Shown: positions 34,020 through 46,199 of the stretch, piece after piece
How positions within the stretch are numbered: position 1 is the stretch's first letter
How the letters are laid out: every line of letters begins with the position of its first letter
Assembly: GCF_034190915.1 (NCBI RefSeq)
Contig: NW_026947484.1
Span: forward strand, 142,822,982 to 142,886,981
DNA length: 64,000 nucleotides
Direction: 5' to 3'
Source: Cavia porcellus
Lineage: Eukaryota; Chordata; Mammalia; Rodentia; Caviidae
Translations under genes and position numbers: made by a program
The notes under the pieces: generated by a model
Database searches by the model: none
What the model was told of the DNA's origin: nothing
Seen by the model: the letters and a program-made list of their open reading frames with translations, nothing else

Positions 34020-34370
34020 CTGTTCCATGCATAGTAGAGAGAGTATCTGCACACCCCAGCCCCTATTTGTCCTTTTCGTAGCATCTCACATAAGGATGGT
34101 GCATGTCTCGATTAATGAACATGCACATTATTAAAGTCTATGTTTTACTCAGATTTCTTTGGTTTTTGCCTAGCACCCATTTTCTATTTCTGGACTCCGT
34201 CTGGCATGTTCTATTGTAGTCCTGGGTCCTTCTGCACCTCCTGACTGTCACACTTTCCCAGACTTCCCTTGTTTTGATGGCCTTGAAAATGCTGATCTGT
34301 ACTGGCCAGGTGTTTTGTAGCTTGTCTCTCTTTGGGATTTGTCTGGTATTTTTCTCATTATTAAAGTGGG
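34020..34370. other. Intergenic, nothing recognised
   Basis: No gene, RNA or named repeat is visible here. Confidence 0.4.
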
Positions 34371-34429
34371 ATGGTAGGTTATGGATGGCAAAGTGCCAGT
34401 GTCATCACATTGTATGGCAGACACATACT

Positions 34430-35165
34430 GTGGTGGATTGACGACTGGTGCTCAGCTTGTGGCACACAGGTGAACTGTACTAGCATGGTGCTTGGTATGG
34501 ATAACCCACGTGAGGATTGCTGCCAACCACATAAAAAGGAGAACCAGAGAAGAAGGTGTGTTGTTGTTCTCTGCTTCTCCCATTGCCAAAGGCTCTCCTC
34601 AAAGAGCTTGTCCAGCTTCTTTCCTGACATGAACTTGGCTGTTCTCATCGTTAGAGGAGCTAGGGACCTTGTTGTCACTGAGAATGGCTGAAGTTCACTT
34701 CAGGGGAGCTCTGGTCCTTACTTTGAGCATGGCTTCCTGTCTGCAGAGGGGAAGAAGGTGTGCTGTCCAGTCTCAAAAGAGAAGCTTGTCATACTGGTGC
34801 CCTGATATGAACTGGGCTGTTATCCTTGGAGTCGCTCGGGGCCTCACTGTTGCTGAGGATGGCTGTGGTTCTTTTCAGGGGAGCTCTGGTTCTGAGTTTG
34901 AGACTCACTTCTTGGCTACAATGCAGATCCCTCAGCCTGCTGACCCTTCTAGCTTCCACCACTGAGCTTCGGACCTCCCACCACAGATTAATGAGACACA
35001 CTTGCATGAGCCATTGTTGTGGGCTCCAGGTCTTGAGTTGTACTGGTGAGAGGTATTGTTATGGGCCTTAAGTCTTCAGCTGGACTCATGCAGGATGTTG
35101 CCATAGGATGTGGTCCGTCAGCTGGATACTTTGGGGTCTTTAGTGTGTGGATGGATTTCCTGTGC
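34430..35165 (+). repeat. Unclassified LTR-like dispersed repeat with two internal monomers
   Basis: The first part (34430-34620) aligns with the reverse complement of 3960-4070 and has a TATA-like 'ataaaaaggagaacc' at 34532. Two related blocks follow. One starts at about 34628 ('gaacttggctgttctcatcg') and the other at about 34808 ('gaactgggctgttatccttg'), each continuing through 'ggggagctctggt' to a 'cttcctg' or 'cttcttgg' end. Each block is about 120 bp with a period of about 180 bp. The structure could be an LTR or a monomer-type L1 promoter. Confidence 0.55.
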
Positions 35166-35509
35166 TTTTAGTATATGTGATTTAGGGTGACTATTATAAA
35201 ATAATTCTATAAATTACATGTCCTCAATTAAATTGCTTCCCTGGCTAACCCTGACTACAACACATACTATTAACATGATTTCTCATTGTGCACATGAATC
35301 CAGATCACCTGGCTTTGCCATGTGTTTCACCATGCGTTTGCCATGTAGTCACTAGGGATTTATTATTTTCACCCCATTTTGTACTGTTTCTTTGGAAAGA
35401 AGACACCATGAGTAGGGAGTTCTGCCTCTGCAGTTTGAGAGTGCAGTCTTGACATCAATTGTTTGGGATACTTCTACCAGGAATCATTCCCATTTTTTCT
35501 GCCCTTGCC

Positions 35510-35665
35510 TTCCCTCCCCTCCCCTCCCCTCTCCTCCCCTTCCCTTCTCTTCCCTTCCCTTCCCTTCCCTTCCTTCCCTTCCCTTCCTTCCCTTCCCTTC
35601 CCTTGAGTTCACTGCCATTTTCTTCTCTTCCCTTCCATTCCCTTCCCTTGCCTTCCCGTCCACAT
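35510..35665. repeat. (CCCTT)n/(TTCCC)n pyrimidine tract
   Basis: Low-complexity C/T sequence built on ttccc and cccct units. Open frames reading leucine, proline and serine through it are artefacts. Confidence 0.95.
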
Positions 35666-35697
35666 AGTGAAACCCTCTGTTAAACCAAACAAATAAA

Positions 35698-36068
35698 TGT
35701 CTTGGTTACCTTGCTCTCATTTCGGTAACAAAACACCTAACACCCAGAATGAAGGAAAGAAAGATTTATTTTGCTCACTGTTTGTGAAGGCTTCAGCTGA
35801 CTCCAAGGCAGGGTGGCATGGCACTGGGGCAACACTTCAAGGCAGTGGCCAGAACAAAAGGGGGAAGAGTAAGACTCTTCTCCTCCCTTCTGCTGTACAC
35901 AGGCCATCACCACCCCACTTCCAAGGAAGGTGTAGCATTCACAAAATCCCTGTGTCCTCCTCTTGAACAAGATGAGGATATTTGCAACCTAAGGATCCTG
36001 GCTCCCTGCTGAGTCTCTCAGTAAAAGTTCTAAACTTCTCAGGTTGACCCAATGCATCAACAACTACA
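35698..36068 (-). mobile_element. 3' LTR of the MaLR provirus
   Basis: The minus strand reads from TGTAGTTGTTGATGCATTGG at 36068 to 'gtaaccaagaca' at 35698. It is homologous to 37709-38090. Confidence 0.87.
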
Positions 36069-37708
36069 ATCCATCCCTTGTCAACCTGGCAACCAGACAT
36101 ATTTCTTTAAACCAACCTCCAGGTAGAAAGGCATGCTTGTTCTTAGCATTTCACAATTTGAACATTATATACAGGTTTAACAATGCGTAAGCACCAGTAT
36201 TAAGTCAATCCACGTCATACTACATTAGAATCATAACATTCTATCCTTGGTGCCTCAAAGATTCATGTACATCCCTCTATGCAACAGGCATCTAGTCCAT
36301 CTACAAAAGTTGCTAAGTCCTAACAGTTTCAGCATTGCTGAAAAGTTCAAGTCCCAAGTCTCTTCTGAGATGGAAGGCAAACCCTTAGTTGTTAACAAAG
36401 TCAAACACTCTCAACTTGCAATGGCACAATATAAACGTTCCCATTCCAAAAGGTACAAATGGGGGACACAAAGCATTGGAACCAAGGCAAGTCCAAACCC
36501 AGCAGGGCAAAGGTCCTGTAGGCCCACATCCAGCATCAGAAGCAATCTGCGGCAAAATGTGAACCATGAAGGGTTTGTGTGATTCCACCCCTATAAGCAC
36601 TTCTGGTGTTTGTAGCTCCCATGGCTTCTCTCTCAGGCTGTCTTTGTCTCCCTCCTTGCAGGTGTACTTAGACAATTCACCCTCCTGGTTTTTCCAAATT
36701 TCTGGGTTCTACATGCACCTTTGACTTCACCCTCACATCTTCACATACTGCCCTCTCAGGGACCCACTGCCTGGCCTCCCAGGTCTTCTGAAATCAGAGT
36801 AGCAGCCTTTTTAACCTCAGAACTCATGCATTCTCTGTGTTCCTAAAACCAGTGCTACATGTATATCACCAAGGTCAGCTGCCAGTTGGAGCAGGAGCCA
36901 GGCTTTCCTCTCTCTTAGTTGTAGGGGTCCACAACCTGGGTCACTTAGCACTCTGAACCTGATTGTGAGGAACAAATCTTCTATGTCATGACCAATCTGG
37001 AACCCCGGTGGCCTCTGCCACCACTGTGGATCACAGTGCTCTGAAGTTTTCTCTTCCAAGCAAAGTCTTTCATTTTTGAAGGGTTGAGGCTGTAAAAGAT
37101 GGAGACCCACTAGCTTTTCCTGTTATGCCCACAGGCCATCTTTTTTGTTTCTCTGTTCCTTCTCAGCAGTTGAGGGCTCAGCTCTATCTTGACAGTCCAC
37201 AGCTTTCTGTTTAAACTCGCAATGCTTTAAACCATCCTGTTGGGCTCTTTGCTCTTTATTCACAGCATAAATCTGGCTTAAAGCCCCCAACAAGAACCAC
37301 ATCACTACCTCAACATTCAACTGTCTTGAAATTTGTTCTGCCAGATTCATTGGTCAACCGCCCTGAACCTTAGACTAAGGCAAAGTCTCTGGACACAAGC
37401 AAAATGCAGACAAACTTTCTGCCAAGCCATTACACACATCGTCTAGAGACCAGCAGCCAGTGCAGTTCCTCTTTTCAGTAGGAAACTCCCAAGCCTGGGC
37501 TTTACCAGAAGGATTTCTATCAGCCTCCTGGTCTGCTGAGCTCTGACCAAAATCTCCTGTACAGAACAGCTTAAGCTGTTCCAGGGCGACTCTTTCAGGT
37601 GACATCTCGGAACTTTTCCAAACTGTTCCCACAAGCCATTACGAAGGGCTCTTCAGCCACTTGGTCAGATACAGTCACAGTAATGACCTCACTCCTGTTT
37701 CCAAATTC
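36069..37708 (-). mobile_element. MaLR internal region, non-coding
   Basis: Frames at 37375-37632, 37123-37350 and 36817-37110 correspond in order to the gag-like remnants of the MaLR in copies 1 and 3. For example, ISRQLNVE is followed by NKEQRAQQD here and in both other copies. Stops and frameshifts separate them. No retroviral enzyme is present, as expected. Confidence 0.8.
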
Positions 37709-38090
37709 TGTCTTGGTTACTTTTGTCTCATTGCTGGGGCAAAATAGTCATCACCCAAAATTAAGGAGGGGAAATTTTCTTTAGCTTACAGTTTTTCAAA
37801 ATTTCAGTCTATAATCAGCTGGCTGTATGGCAGGGTGGCATGGCACTAAGGCAGTACTTCAAGACAAGCAGCCAGGGCAAAATGGGTAGAGAAAGCCTCT
37901 TTTCCTCCCTTCTGTTGTACACAGACCACCACCACCACCGTTCCAGGGAAGGTGTAGCACTCACAAAATCCCTGTGTCCTCCTCTTGCCCATGATGAGGA
38001 TATTCACGATGTAAGGATCCTGGCTCCCTGCTGAGTCTCTCAGTAAAACTTCTAAACTTCTCAAGTGGACACAGTCTATCAACCACAACA
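37709..38090 (-). mobile_element. 5' LTR of the MaLR provirus
   Basis: The minus strand reads from TGTTGTGGTTGATAGACTG at 38090 to 'aagtaaccaagaca' at 37709. It is about 382 bp with the same internal blocks as the 3' LTR. Confidence 0.87.
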
Positions 38091-38224
38091 ATAAATGATT
38101 TAAAAATTTTTTAAAAGATAAGATGCTCCAGACTTATCTTTGAGGTTTGCCTGGAATTTTTGTTGCAGTTCCAATGTTTTTAATTGATGCATAAATATTT
38201 GCTGTTTGTTTGCTTGTTTTTTTT

Positions 38225-38348
38225 TTTATGGCTGTGTTGTGTTGTACTACAGAATATACTACAGAATGTAGCACAGGCTAGCTTTCAACTAGGAACACCC
38301 CTGCTTTAGCCTTTTGAGGTGTGGAAATTATAGGCATGCAATAATATA
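38225..38348 (-). repeat. Old B1-like SINE, minus strand
   Basis: 'gtagcacaggctagctttca', 'ctgctttagccttttgagg' and 'attataggcatgcaataat' are the reversed landmarks of a 7SL-derived SINE. It is highly diverged. Confidence 0.5.
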
Positions 38349-38369
38349 CTCAACTTAAACATTTTTTTT

Positions 38370-38532
38370 AGGTGCTGACATTGAGTCCAGGTTCTTCATA
38401 CTAAATAGCTCCCCAAGCCTCTTTTCCTTTTTGTGTGAGACAAGGTTTTGCAAAGTTGCTAAACTGTTCTCATTGGGCTTGACTTTGGTAACCCTCCCTG
38501 TTGAATCTCCCAGCATTCTGGGATTGTATCTA
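38370..38532 (-). repeat. Composite B1+ID SINE, minus strand
   Basis: The ID part is at 38370-38418 ('gagtccaggttcttcatac', 'agctccccaagcc') and the B1 part at 38430-38532 ('gtgagacaaggttttgcaaa' and 'cagcattctgggattgta'). The order on the minus strand is B1 then ID, as at 5030. Confidence 0.65.
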
Positions 38533-38999
38533 GAATTTGAGGCATCTGTTAGAAAAAAGTGTAGCATAAAAATTCCTCCAGCCAGGCTTGCCTTTTCACT
38601 TTCTTATGGTAATTTTTTTTAAAAAATGAAATCAGATTTCTCCTTATTCAGTAGTTTTCATTCTGGGGCCTATTATGCTGTCTTAGAAATCTCTCTAGTT
38701 GCAGGATTAAGAATGTAATATAGTGTGTTTAATTCTAAAAGCATTACATGTTTAACTTTCAATTTGGAACCTATGACTCGTTATACATCCAGGTAAGCCA
38801 GGCAGCCTTGGGAAGGCTAAACACTGGAGAATGGTGGTATAGCCAGCCAGGAACACAACTTCCCAGGTACCTGCTTCATGTTTTTTGTATCACATATACA
38901 CAGCATCTTCATGCTCAGTTCTGCCTCTCTCTTCCCTGGGCTCCCTTCCAAGCCCCTGGGCTGGAAAAGCAGTGTTCAAGAGAAGTCATTGAAAGCTCA

Positions 39000-39467
39000 A
39001 ATTCATGCAATAAGGAATGAAAAAGGTGAAATCACTACAGACTCTGTGGAAACACAGATGATCATCAACACCTATTTCAAAAACCTCTACTCTCATAGGT
39101 TCGATAAGAAATGGACACATTCCTAGGAATGTACAAAGTACCAAAGCTGGGTCAAGAAGATGTAAAACTGCTGAATAATCCAATTTCTATTAATGAAATT
39201 GAAGATGTAATTAAGTCCTTACTACAAAGAAGAGCCCAGGCGCAGATGAATTCACTGAGGAATTCTACACGAAATGCAAAGAAGACTTAATGCCTACACT
39301 CCTCAAACTCTTCAGTGAAATCAACAGGGAAGCAATTCTTCCTAAGTCATTCCTGGAAGCAAATATTACTCTAGCAACAAAACCTGAGAAAGACCCAACT
39401 AAAAAAGAGAACTTCAGGCCAAATGAACACAGATGCAAAAATCCTCAATAAAACATTGGCAAACGGG
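39000..39467 (+). mobile_element. L1 ORF2 fragment, plus strand
   Basis: It matches 42185-42665 of the longer L1, from 'aagctcaaattcatgcaata' to 'aaatcctcaataaaacattg', with frameshifts. It ends where the 5' region of the next L1 begins. Confidence 0.8.
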
Positions 39468-39953
39468 CCAGCCTTGCAGACCGATCTCTCTTCCCTGAGG
39501 GCCACGCTGCAGCTGCCTGCAAGGAAGAGTGAGCTGGGCCAAGCCGCGGGACCCTGTTTCAGCCTTACCGTCCACCCTCTCTCACCCGGAGGACACACTG
39601 CAGCTGCCCCACATGAGGGAGGGAACTGGGCCAAGCTGCAGGAAACTGCTCCAACCTTGCCTGCAAACTTCTTTCAGCCTGGAGAGCACCAGCACTACTG
39701 CCACTGCCTAGAGGAGGGAGCAGCCCTGCTGAGGAGCCAAGCTCTGCTGCCACAGTGGGGAGCTGTGTAGTTTGAGGAGGCTTTAGGTCTACCTGAGAGG
39801 AGCCTGGAAACCTTCTCTTAATCTGGGGGCTTCACTGCCCAAAGAGGGAGCTACACTACCAGAGGAGTCCCAGGAGTCCAGGACATAAGACACAATTTCC
39901 AGCATGCCCAGGGGAAGCTTGGAACAACACTTGAAGCTTGGAAATATAGGAAA
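39468..39953 (+). promoter_or_regulatory. L1 5' UTR
   Basis: This GC-rich region contains loosely repeated blocks, such as 'gccacgctgcagctgcc' at about 39500 and 'acacactgcagctgcc' at about 39592. That suggests a promoter of diverged monomers about 90 bp apart. It sits directly upstream of the ORF1 start. Confidence 0.65.
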
Positions 39954-40991
39954 ATGACAAAACGAAAGACCAAAATGCAATCTCAAACAACCAGCCCATC
40001 CCAAGAAAGCCTAGGAGCCATGTACATAGAAGAAAATACATGCCATATATCTGAAATACCTGAAATAATAGTAACCAAAATAAAGAAGCAACTCCAGGAA
40101 GCCTTAAAGGAATTCAAACTAGAAATAATCTCTCAGGTAAAAGAAGAAATGAAGGAGATGTTGAACATATCTAAAGAAGACACAGTTAAAAAAATTGGAG
40201 GAACTAACAAAAAGATAGAATCCCTGGATGAATAATATAAGAAACAAATAGAATATATAAAGCAGATGCAAAGAGATATACAGGAAATCAAAAATTCCAT
40301 TGAAAGTTGTAAAATCCGCCTCAATGAATGTGAAGATAGAATTTCAGACCTTGAAGACAAGACTGCAGCCAGTGAACAGCAAAGGAAAGATCTTTTAAAA
40401 ATAACAAGAAGTCAGGAAATAACAATTCAACACCTGCATGATGAGGCAAAGAAAATCAACGTAAGGTTGATAGGGATTAATGAAAAAGAAGGGGACAACA
40501 TAAAGGATGTCAAGAGGATATTTAGAGAAGTAATAGCTGAAAACTTTCCAAAAATGAGATTGGAAACTGATATCAAGATCAATGAAGCATATAGAACTCC
40601 AAATAGCCATAACCAAAATAAAACTGCACCCAGACATATAATAATCACCATCCCAGAAATCATACAAAAGAATATAGTATTAAAAGCTGTCAGAGAGAAA
40701 AGACAGATCACCTATAATGGAACACCTATCAGAATCACAGGAGACTTCTCAGCACAAACAATAAAGTCAAGAAGAGAATGGAGTGAAGTATTTCAGATCC
40801 CAAAGGAAAAGGATTTCCAACCTAGACTGATGTATCCTGAAAAAGTGTCCTCCAAAATCAATGGAGAAATAAGATACTTCCATGACAAAGAACAGCTCAA
40901 GAACTTCATGATCACCAAGCCAACCCTGCAAAGAACACTGAAAGACAGCCTAGATACATTCAGGGAAAAAACCACTAAACAAAGCAGATAA
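39954..40991 (+). pseudogene. L1 ORF1 (RNA-binding protein) with one in-frame stop
   Basis: The frame of 346 codons is open except for a TAA at 40233-40235. Upstream are a basic N-terminus and the beginning of a coiled coil. Downstream the coiled coil continues (about 40266-40420), followed by the RRM-like and C-terminal domains with REKRQITYNG and RLMYPEKVS motifs typical of L1 ORF1p. The length, about 345 residues without the stop, is normal for the family. ORF1p packages L1 RNA as a trimer. This copy would give only a 93-residue fragment or a product starting internally. Confidence 0.87.
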
Positions 40992-41035
40992 TTAAACAGA
41001 ACAGAAAGATAAAGATGCAACAGCAGAAAGATAAC

Positions 41036-44000
41036 ATGTCAACAATAAAGCAATATATAATAGTTATAGCCATTAATGTAACTGGTCTCAATGCACCAAT
41101 TAAAACTGGCAGAATGGATCAAGAAACAAAATCCAACCATATGCTGTCTACAAGAAACTTGTCTAATCCAAAAGGATACTCACAGACTGAAGTCAAAGGA
41201 TGGAAAACAGTACTTCATGCAACAGGAACTTAAAAAAAAAGTGGGGGTAGCTATTCTGTTTGCAGACAATGTGAACTTCAAACCAATAATGATCAGAAGG
41301 GATAAAGAAGGTCACAACATACTGGTTAGGGGAAAACTTTAAGAGGAAGAGATAACTATCTTAAATATATATGCACCAAATTTCAGAGCACCCAGTTATA
41401 TAAAGCAAGTATTAACAGAAATGAAAAACCAAATAGCAGTAATACAATTATAATAGGAGATCTGAACACACTATTGACACCAATGGACAGATCAACCAGA
41501 CACAAGATCAGCAAAGAAATAAAAGAACTGAATCACACCTGTGAACAAATGTACTTGATAGACATATACAGAGTATTCCACCCAACAACAACAGAATACA
41601 CATTCTTCTCTACAGTACATGGGTCATTCTCTAAAATAGACCATTTATTAACAGAGAACATACTTAAATAAATGCAAAAGGGTTGAAATTATCCCTTGCA
41701 TGCTATCGCATCATAGCACTATGAAATTAGAAATTAATGATAAAAGATACTGCAAAAATCCCACAAACATATGGAAACTGAATAACGCACTCTTGAGTAA
41801 TCAGTGGGTCACAAAGGAAATTAAAGAAGAAATTAAACAATACCTACAAGCAAATGAAAACACAAATACAACTTACCGGAATCTGTGGGATGCAATGAAA
41901 GCTGTCCTGAGAGGAAAATTTATTGCACTGAGTTCCCACATCAGGGAGACACAGTGAATACAAATAAATAACCTGAAGTTACACCTCAAACATTTAGAAA
42001 AAGAGGAGCAAGTCAAGCTCAAAGCCAAAAGAAGAGAGGAAATTATAAAAATCAGAGCAGAAATCAATGCAATAGAGACTAAGAAAACAATCCAAAGGAA
42101 TCAATGAATCAAAGAGTTGGTTCCTCAAAAGAATAAATAAAATCAATAAGCCCCTAGCCAACCTTATTTAAAAAGGGAAGAAAAAGCTCAAATTCATGCA
42201 ATAAAGAATGAAAAAGGTGAAATCACTACAGACCCTATAGAAATACAGAAGATCATCAACACCTATTTTGAAAACCTCTACTCTCAAAGGTTTGATAACA
42301 GAGAGGAAATAAACAGATTCCTAGAAGCATATGAAGTACCAAAGCTAGGGCAAGAAGATGTAAAACTGCTGACTAACCCAATTTCTATTAATGAAATTGA
42401 AAACATAATTAAGTCCTTACTTACAAAGAAGAGCCCAGGTCCAGATGGATTCATTGCAGAATTCTACCACAAATACAATGAAGACCTAATGCCAACACTC
42501 CTCAAACTCTTCAGTGAATCTGAATGGGAAGCAATCCTTCCTAAATCGTTCCTAGAAGCAAATATTACTCTAGTACCAAAACCTGAGAAGGACCCAACTG
42601 AAAAAGAGAACTACAGACCAATCTCCCTAATGAACACAGATACAAAAATCCTCAATAAAATATTGCCAAATAGGATGCAACAAATCATCAAGATTATGCA
42701 ACACGACCAAGTGGGACTCATCTTAGGCATGCAGGGATGGTTCAGTATATGTAAATCAATAAATGTAACCACCATATCAATAAAATCAAAAGTGAGAATC
42801 ACATGATCATTTCTATAGATGGAGAAAAAGCTTTTGATAAGGTCCAACATTCATTTATGATAAGAACCTTGCAGAAAATTGGAACAGATGGTCTTCACCT
42901 CAATATAATAAAGGCCATCTATCAAACCCACAGCCAATGGCCAAAAATTGAAGGCTTTTATGCTAAAATCAGGCACAAGACAAGGATGTCCCTTATCACT
43001 GCTTCTATTTGATATAGTACTGGCAATACTAGCCAGAGCAATTAGACAAGAGAGAGAAATAAAACGCATAAAGATATGAAAAGAAGAAGTTAAATTATCA
43101 TTATTTGCAGATGATATGATACTCTACATAGAAGACCCCCAAAACTCCATTGAAAGACTCCTAGATATAATAAATAAATTCAGCAATGTAGCTGGATACA
43201 AAATCAATACTCAAAAATCAATTGCATTCCTATACACTAACAACAAAATCACAGAGAGAGAAATAAGAGAAGCCACACCCTTCACACTAGCAACCAAAAA
43301 AATTAAATATTTAGGAATTACTCTCACGAAAGAAGTGAAAGACCTATACAGGGAAAATTATAATACACTGAAAAATGAAATTGAAGAGGATCTCAGAAAA
43401 TGGAAAGACATCCCTTGCTCATGGATAGGAAGAATAAATATTGTGAAAATGGCCATTCTCCCAAAACTGTCATACAGATTCAATGCAATCCTGATAAAAA
43501 TACCATCAACATACCTCATAGATCTTGAGAAATCACTCCTCAAATTCATCTGGAGTGAGAAGAGACCTAGAATAGCAAGGACAATTCTACGCAGCAAAGA
43601 CAAGGCAGGAGGCATCACAATCCATGACTTGAAGTTATACTATGAAGCAACTGTAGTAAAATCAACATGGTACTGGAACCAAAACAGAGCCGACGATCAG
43701 TGGAATAGATTAGAAGATACAACCACAACTACAAACACACTCGACCACCTTATCTTTGATAAAGGGGCCAAACATGTTCAGTGGAATAATGGCAGTCTGT
43801 TTAATAAACAGTGCTGGAAAAACTGGCTCTCCATATTCCGAAAATTAAAACTAGACCCATGCCTATCACCATGTACTAAAATAAAATCTAAATGGATCAA
43901 AGATCTGAATATTAAAACAGAAACACTAAATCTATTGGAAGACAAATTGGGTAAAAACCTTGAAGACACAGGAGTAGGTAGAGAATTCATGAATAGGACT

Positions 44001-44720
44001 CAAACCACATGGGAAATACTTCCCAGAGTCAATAAATGGAATCACCTCTTATTAAAAAGTTTCTGCACGTCAAAAAAAAAAATCTCCAGCATAGTGAAAA
44101 GAAAACCCACAAACTGGGAAAAAATCTTAGTGAACTGCCCCTCAGACAAAGGACTTCTGTCTAAAACATATAAAGAATTAAAAAAATCAGACCCCCAAAA
44201 TTCAAAGACCCAATCCAAAACTGGGCATCTGAGATGAATGCACAATTCTCAGATTAAGAAATACAAGTGGCAAATAAATGTATGAAAAAAATGTTCATCA
44301 GCATTAGTCATTAGAGAAATGCAAATTAAAACCACACTGAGATTTCATCTCACTCCTGAAAGAATGGCCAAGATGAAGAAAACCACCAGCAACAAATGCT
44401 GGAGAGGCTGTGAGGAAAAAGGAAATCTCCTGCACTGTTGGTGGGAGTGTAGAGGTGAGTCTGGAGATTTCTCAGAAAGCTGGAATTGGAAGCCCCATTT
44501 AACCTAGCTATTCCACTTCTAGGCATATTCCCAAAAGAACTGAAAGCATCATACCACAGTGATATATATACACCCATGTTTATAGCAGCACAATTGCTAA
44601 TAGCCAGAACTTGGAAACAACCTAAGTGTCCATCAACTGAGGAATGGATAAAAAAAGTTGTGGTGTTTTTATACAATGGAGTACTACTCAGCTATAAAGA
44701 ATGATCACATTGAGATATTT
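41036..44720 (+). pseudogene. L1 ORF2 (endonuclease and reverse transcriptase), frameshifted
   Basis: The endonuclease part begins with MSTIKQYIIVIAINVTGLN at 41036 and shifts frame at about 41105. It continues with the CCLQET motif and an AILFAD segment. Reverse transcriptase pieces include [18 protein letters not shown] (about 42570), a [11 protein letters not shown] motif (about 42815) and the catalytic FADD at 43104-43115, followed by an uninterrupted 373-codon frame to 44237. The C-terminal zinc-finger-like region (44370-44470) is in yet another frame. The enzyme would nick DNA and copy L1 RNA in an active element, but this copy cannot be translated whole. Confidence 0.87.
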
Positions 44721-45390
44721 ATAAATAAAAGGACGCAGCTTGAGACCATACTCATAAGTGAAATAAATCAAACTCATATGTATAAATACCGAATAGTTTC
44801 CCTAGTGTAAGAAATGATAAGAATACATAAAAGTATGTGGTAATCATGATTCCCAATCATATTGGTTTGAAGCCATATTATGTTTTCATTCATTAATTGG
44901 AAGGGTTTTAATTTGGGTTGTTCGGTTTTATTGTCTGTGATAGTACGAATAGCTATTTTGAAGAAAACATGACATCATAATACCTAGTGCGATTCAATAT
45001 CATCTTGTTTTGAAGTCCCAGCAAGCTCTTGTTCATCCGTTTCCATTGGTTTTAACATGTCGTATCTTATTATATTTTACTATACGCGATAGAATAAACA
45101 ATTTTTTATAGGCAAAGAGATATTATAGAAACTGTTTTTCATTTTCTGTAATCTGGTTCTAAATGCCCTGTAATACTTTCATTCTCTTGAATGGCTTCAC
45201 ACTGTCTTGATATGTTTGAAGCTATAGTATACGAAGTTATACTCAAATAATTCAAGGAAAGAGAAACTATGGTGACTACTATTATGTCAGGTTATCTGGT
45301 AGTGAAATACAATGATGCTTAGATTGTTCGGTTCTGACCTGTGTTGTTCTATTACCATGTCCTCTTTTATCTGAATCTCTTCTTTTTTTT

Positions 45391-45920
45391 CTTTTTTCCT
45401 TTTTTTAAAAATTAATTTATTTTTTTCTTATTTTTTATTAAGGGAAAACTAAATTAAAAAATAGCAGGATATATTATAGTAAATTTTGTTTTCCTATCAA
45501 CCTGATTTGAACCCCGGTATTGCTCTCCCCATCTTGTTCTGACTGATTTTACTATATTCTGTTTGGTTTGATAATATCAAGTTTGAGGGTATAGGCAACC
45601 ACTTTGAAGGCAAATTTTACTATGATGCCCACTATGGTTTGACTATTATCTTCTTCTGAAGTCCTGTAAGGTCTCCAATTTAGGTTTTATTGGTCTTGTT
45701 CTGTACTGTTTTGTTCAATTCTATTATACCTGATGATATAGGAAACTCTTTTTAAGATAGCAAGAGGCATAATGGTAACCATTTTTGATCACCTGGTATT
45801 CTGTTTTTACATCATGTACTATGTCCATCCTTCTGTTCTAACTGACTCTGTTTCTCTTTGTCACATTTGGTTTTTCATTTTCTCTTCAGAAAAAAAGTTA
45901 TAAGAACTGTGGGGGTAATA
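45391..45920 (-). mobile_element. L1 3' UTR array, additional units
   Basis: After a T-rich stretch (45380-45440) come two or three further diverged units, recognisable by 'tttgaagtcc'-type cores ('cttctgaagtcctgtaagg' near 45650) and 'acctgatgatataggaaac'. They match the reverse complement of the L1 3' UTR fragments at 1980-2500 and 14170-14410. These units appear in the sense orientation of a plus-strand L1. The strand is therefore uncertain and may be plus. Confidence 0.45.
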
Positions 45921-46199
45921 AAACCCAAAAAGTGTAATTGTTATTGTAAAAAAGAGAGGAAAAGAAAGTGATCTAAAGGATATAACTGCATGTTTATTTA
46001 AGTGTGTAGGATACAAAACCATATTACTGAGTTTTCATTGGATCATTGAACAGAACTGTCTGCAATCTCACTGTATGAATGTCCATTTTCTATGCTTCAA
46101 TTTTGTAAGTTGGACAAGTGTTTCTAAGCGGACAATATGTGGTCTATTAACTAGTGATTTATTACTGTATATTTTTTTCTTGAAATTCTGTACCCTTGA
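45921..46199. other. Intergenic, nothing recognised
   Basis: This is A/T-rich sequence without a named repeat or gene. Confidence 0.4.

Larger units (their letters stand above)
35698..38090 (-). mobile_element. Complete MaLR provirus with 5-bp target-site duplication
   Basis: Two related LTRs (35698-36068 and 37709-38090) in the same orientation flank about 1.64 kb of internal sequence. Outer ends are TG...CA and the flanks carry a perfect 5-bp direct repeat, ATAAA (35693-35697 and 38091-38095). Just inside the 5' LTR, at about 37690-37708, lies a primer-site-like 'gaatttggaaacaggagt', a mutated form of the MaLR leucine-type site. A purine-rich stretch adjoins the 3' LTR near 36069. The internal region has only degenerate gag-like frames, as is normal for non-autonomous MaLR elements. 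Confidence 0.88.
39468..45390 (+). mobile_element. Near full-length L1 with decayed ORFs
   Basis: All parts of an L1 are present in order: a GC-rich 5' UTR (39468-39953), ORF1 (39954-40991), a 44-nt spacer, ORF2 (41036-44720) and a 3' UTR running to about 45390. There it shows the same terminal block ('catgtcctcttttatctgaa') that precedes the A tail of the copy ending at 47725. The element is recent enough for ORF1 to have a single stop, but ORF2 is broken by several frameshifts, so it is not autonomous. Confidence 0.87.

Noticed and set aside
35449..35683. Serine/leucine/proline-rich frames
   Set aside because: They are translations of the CCCTT/TTCCC simple repeat.
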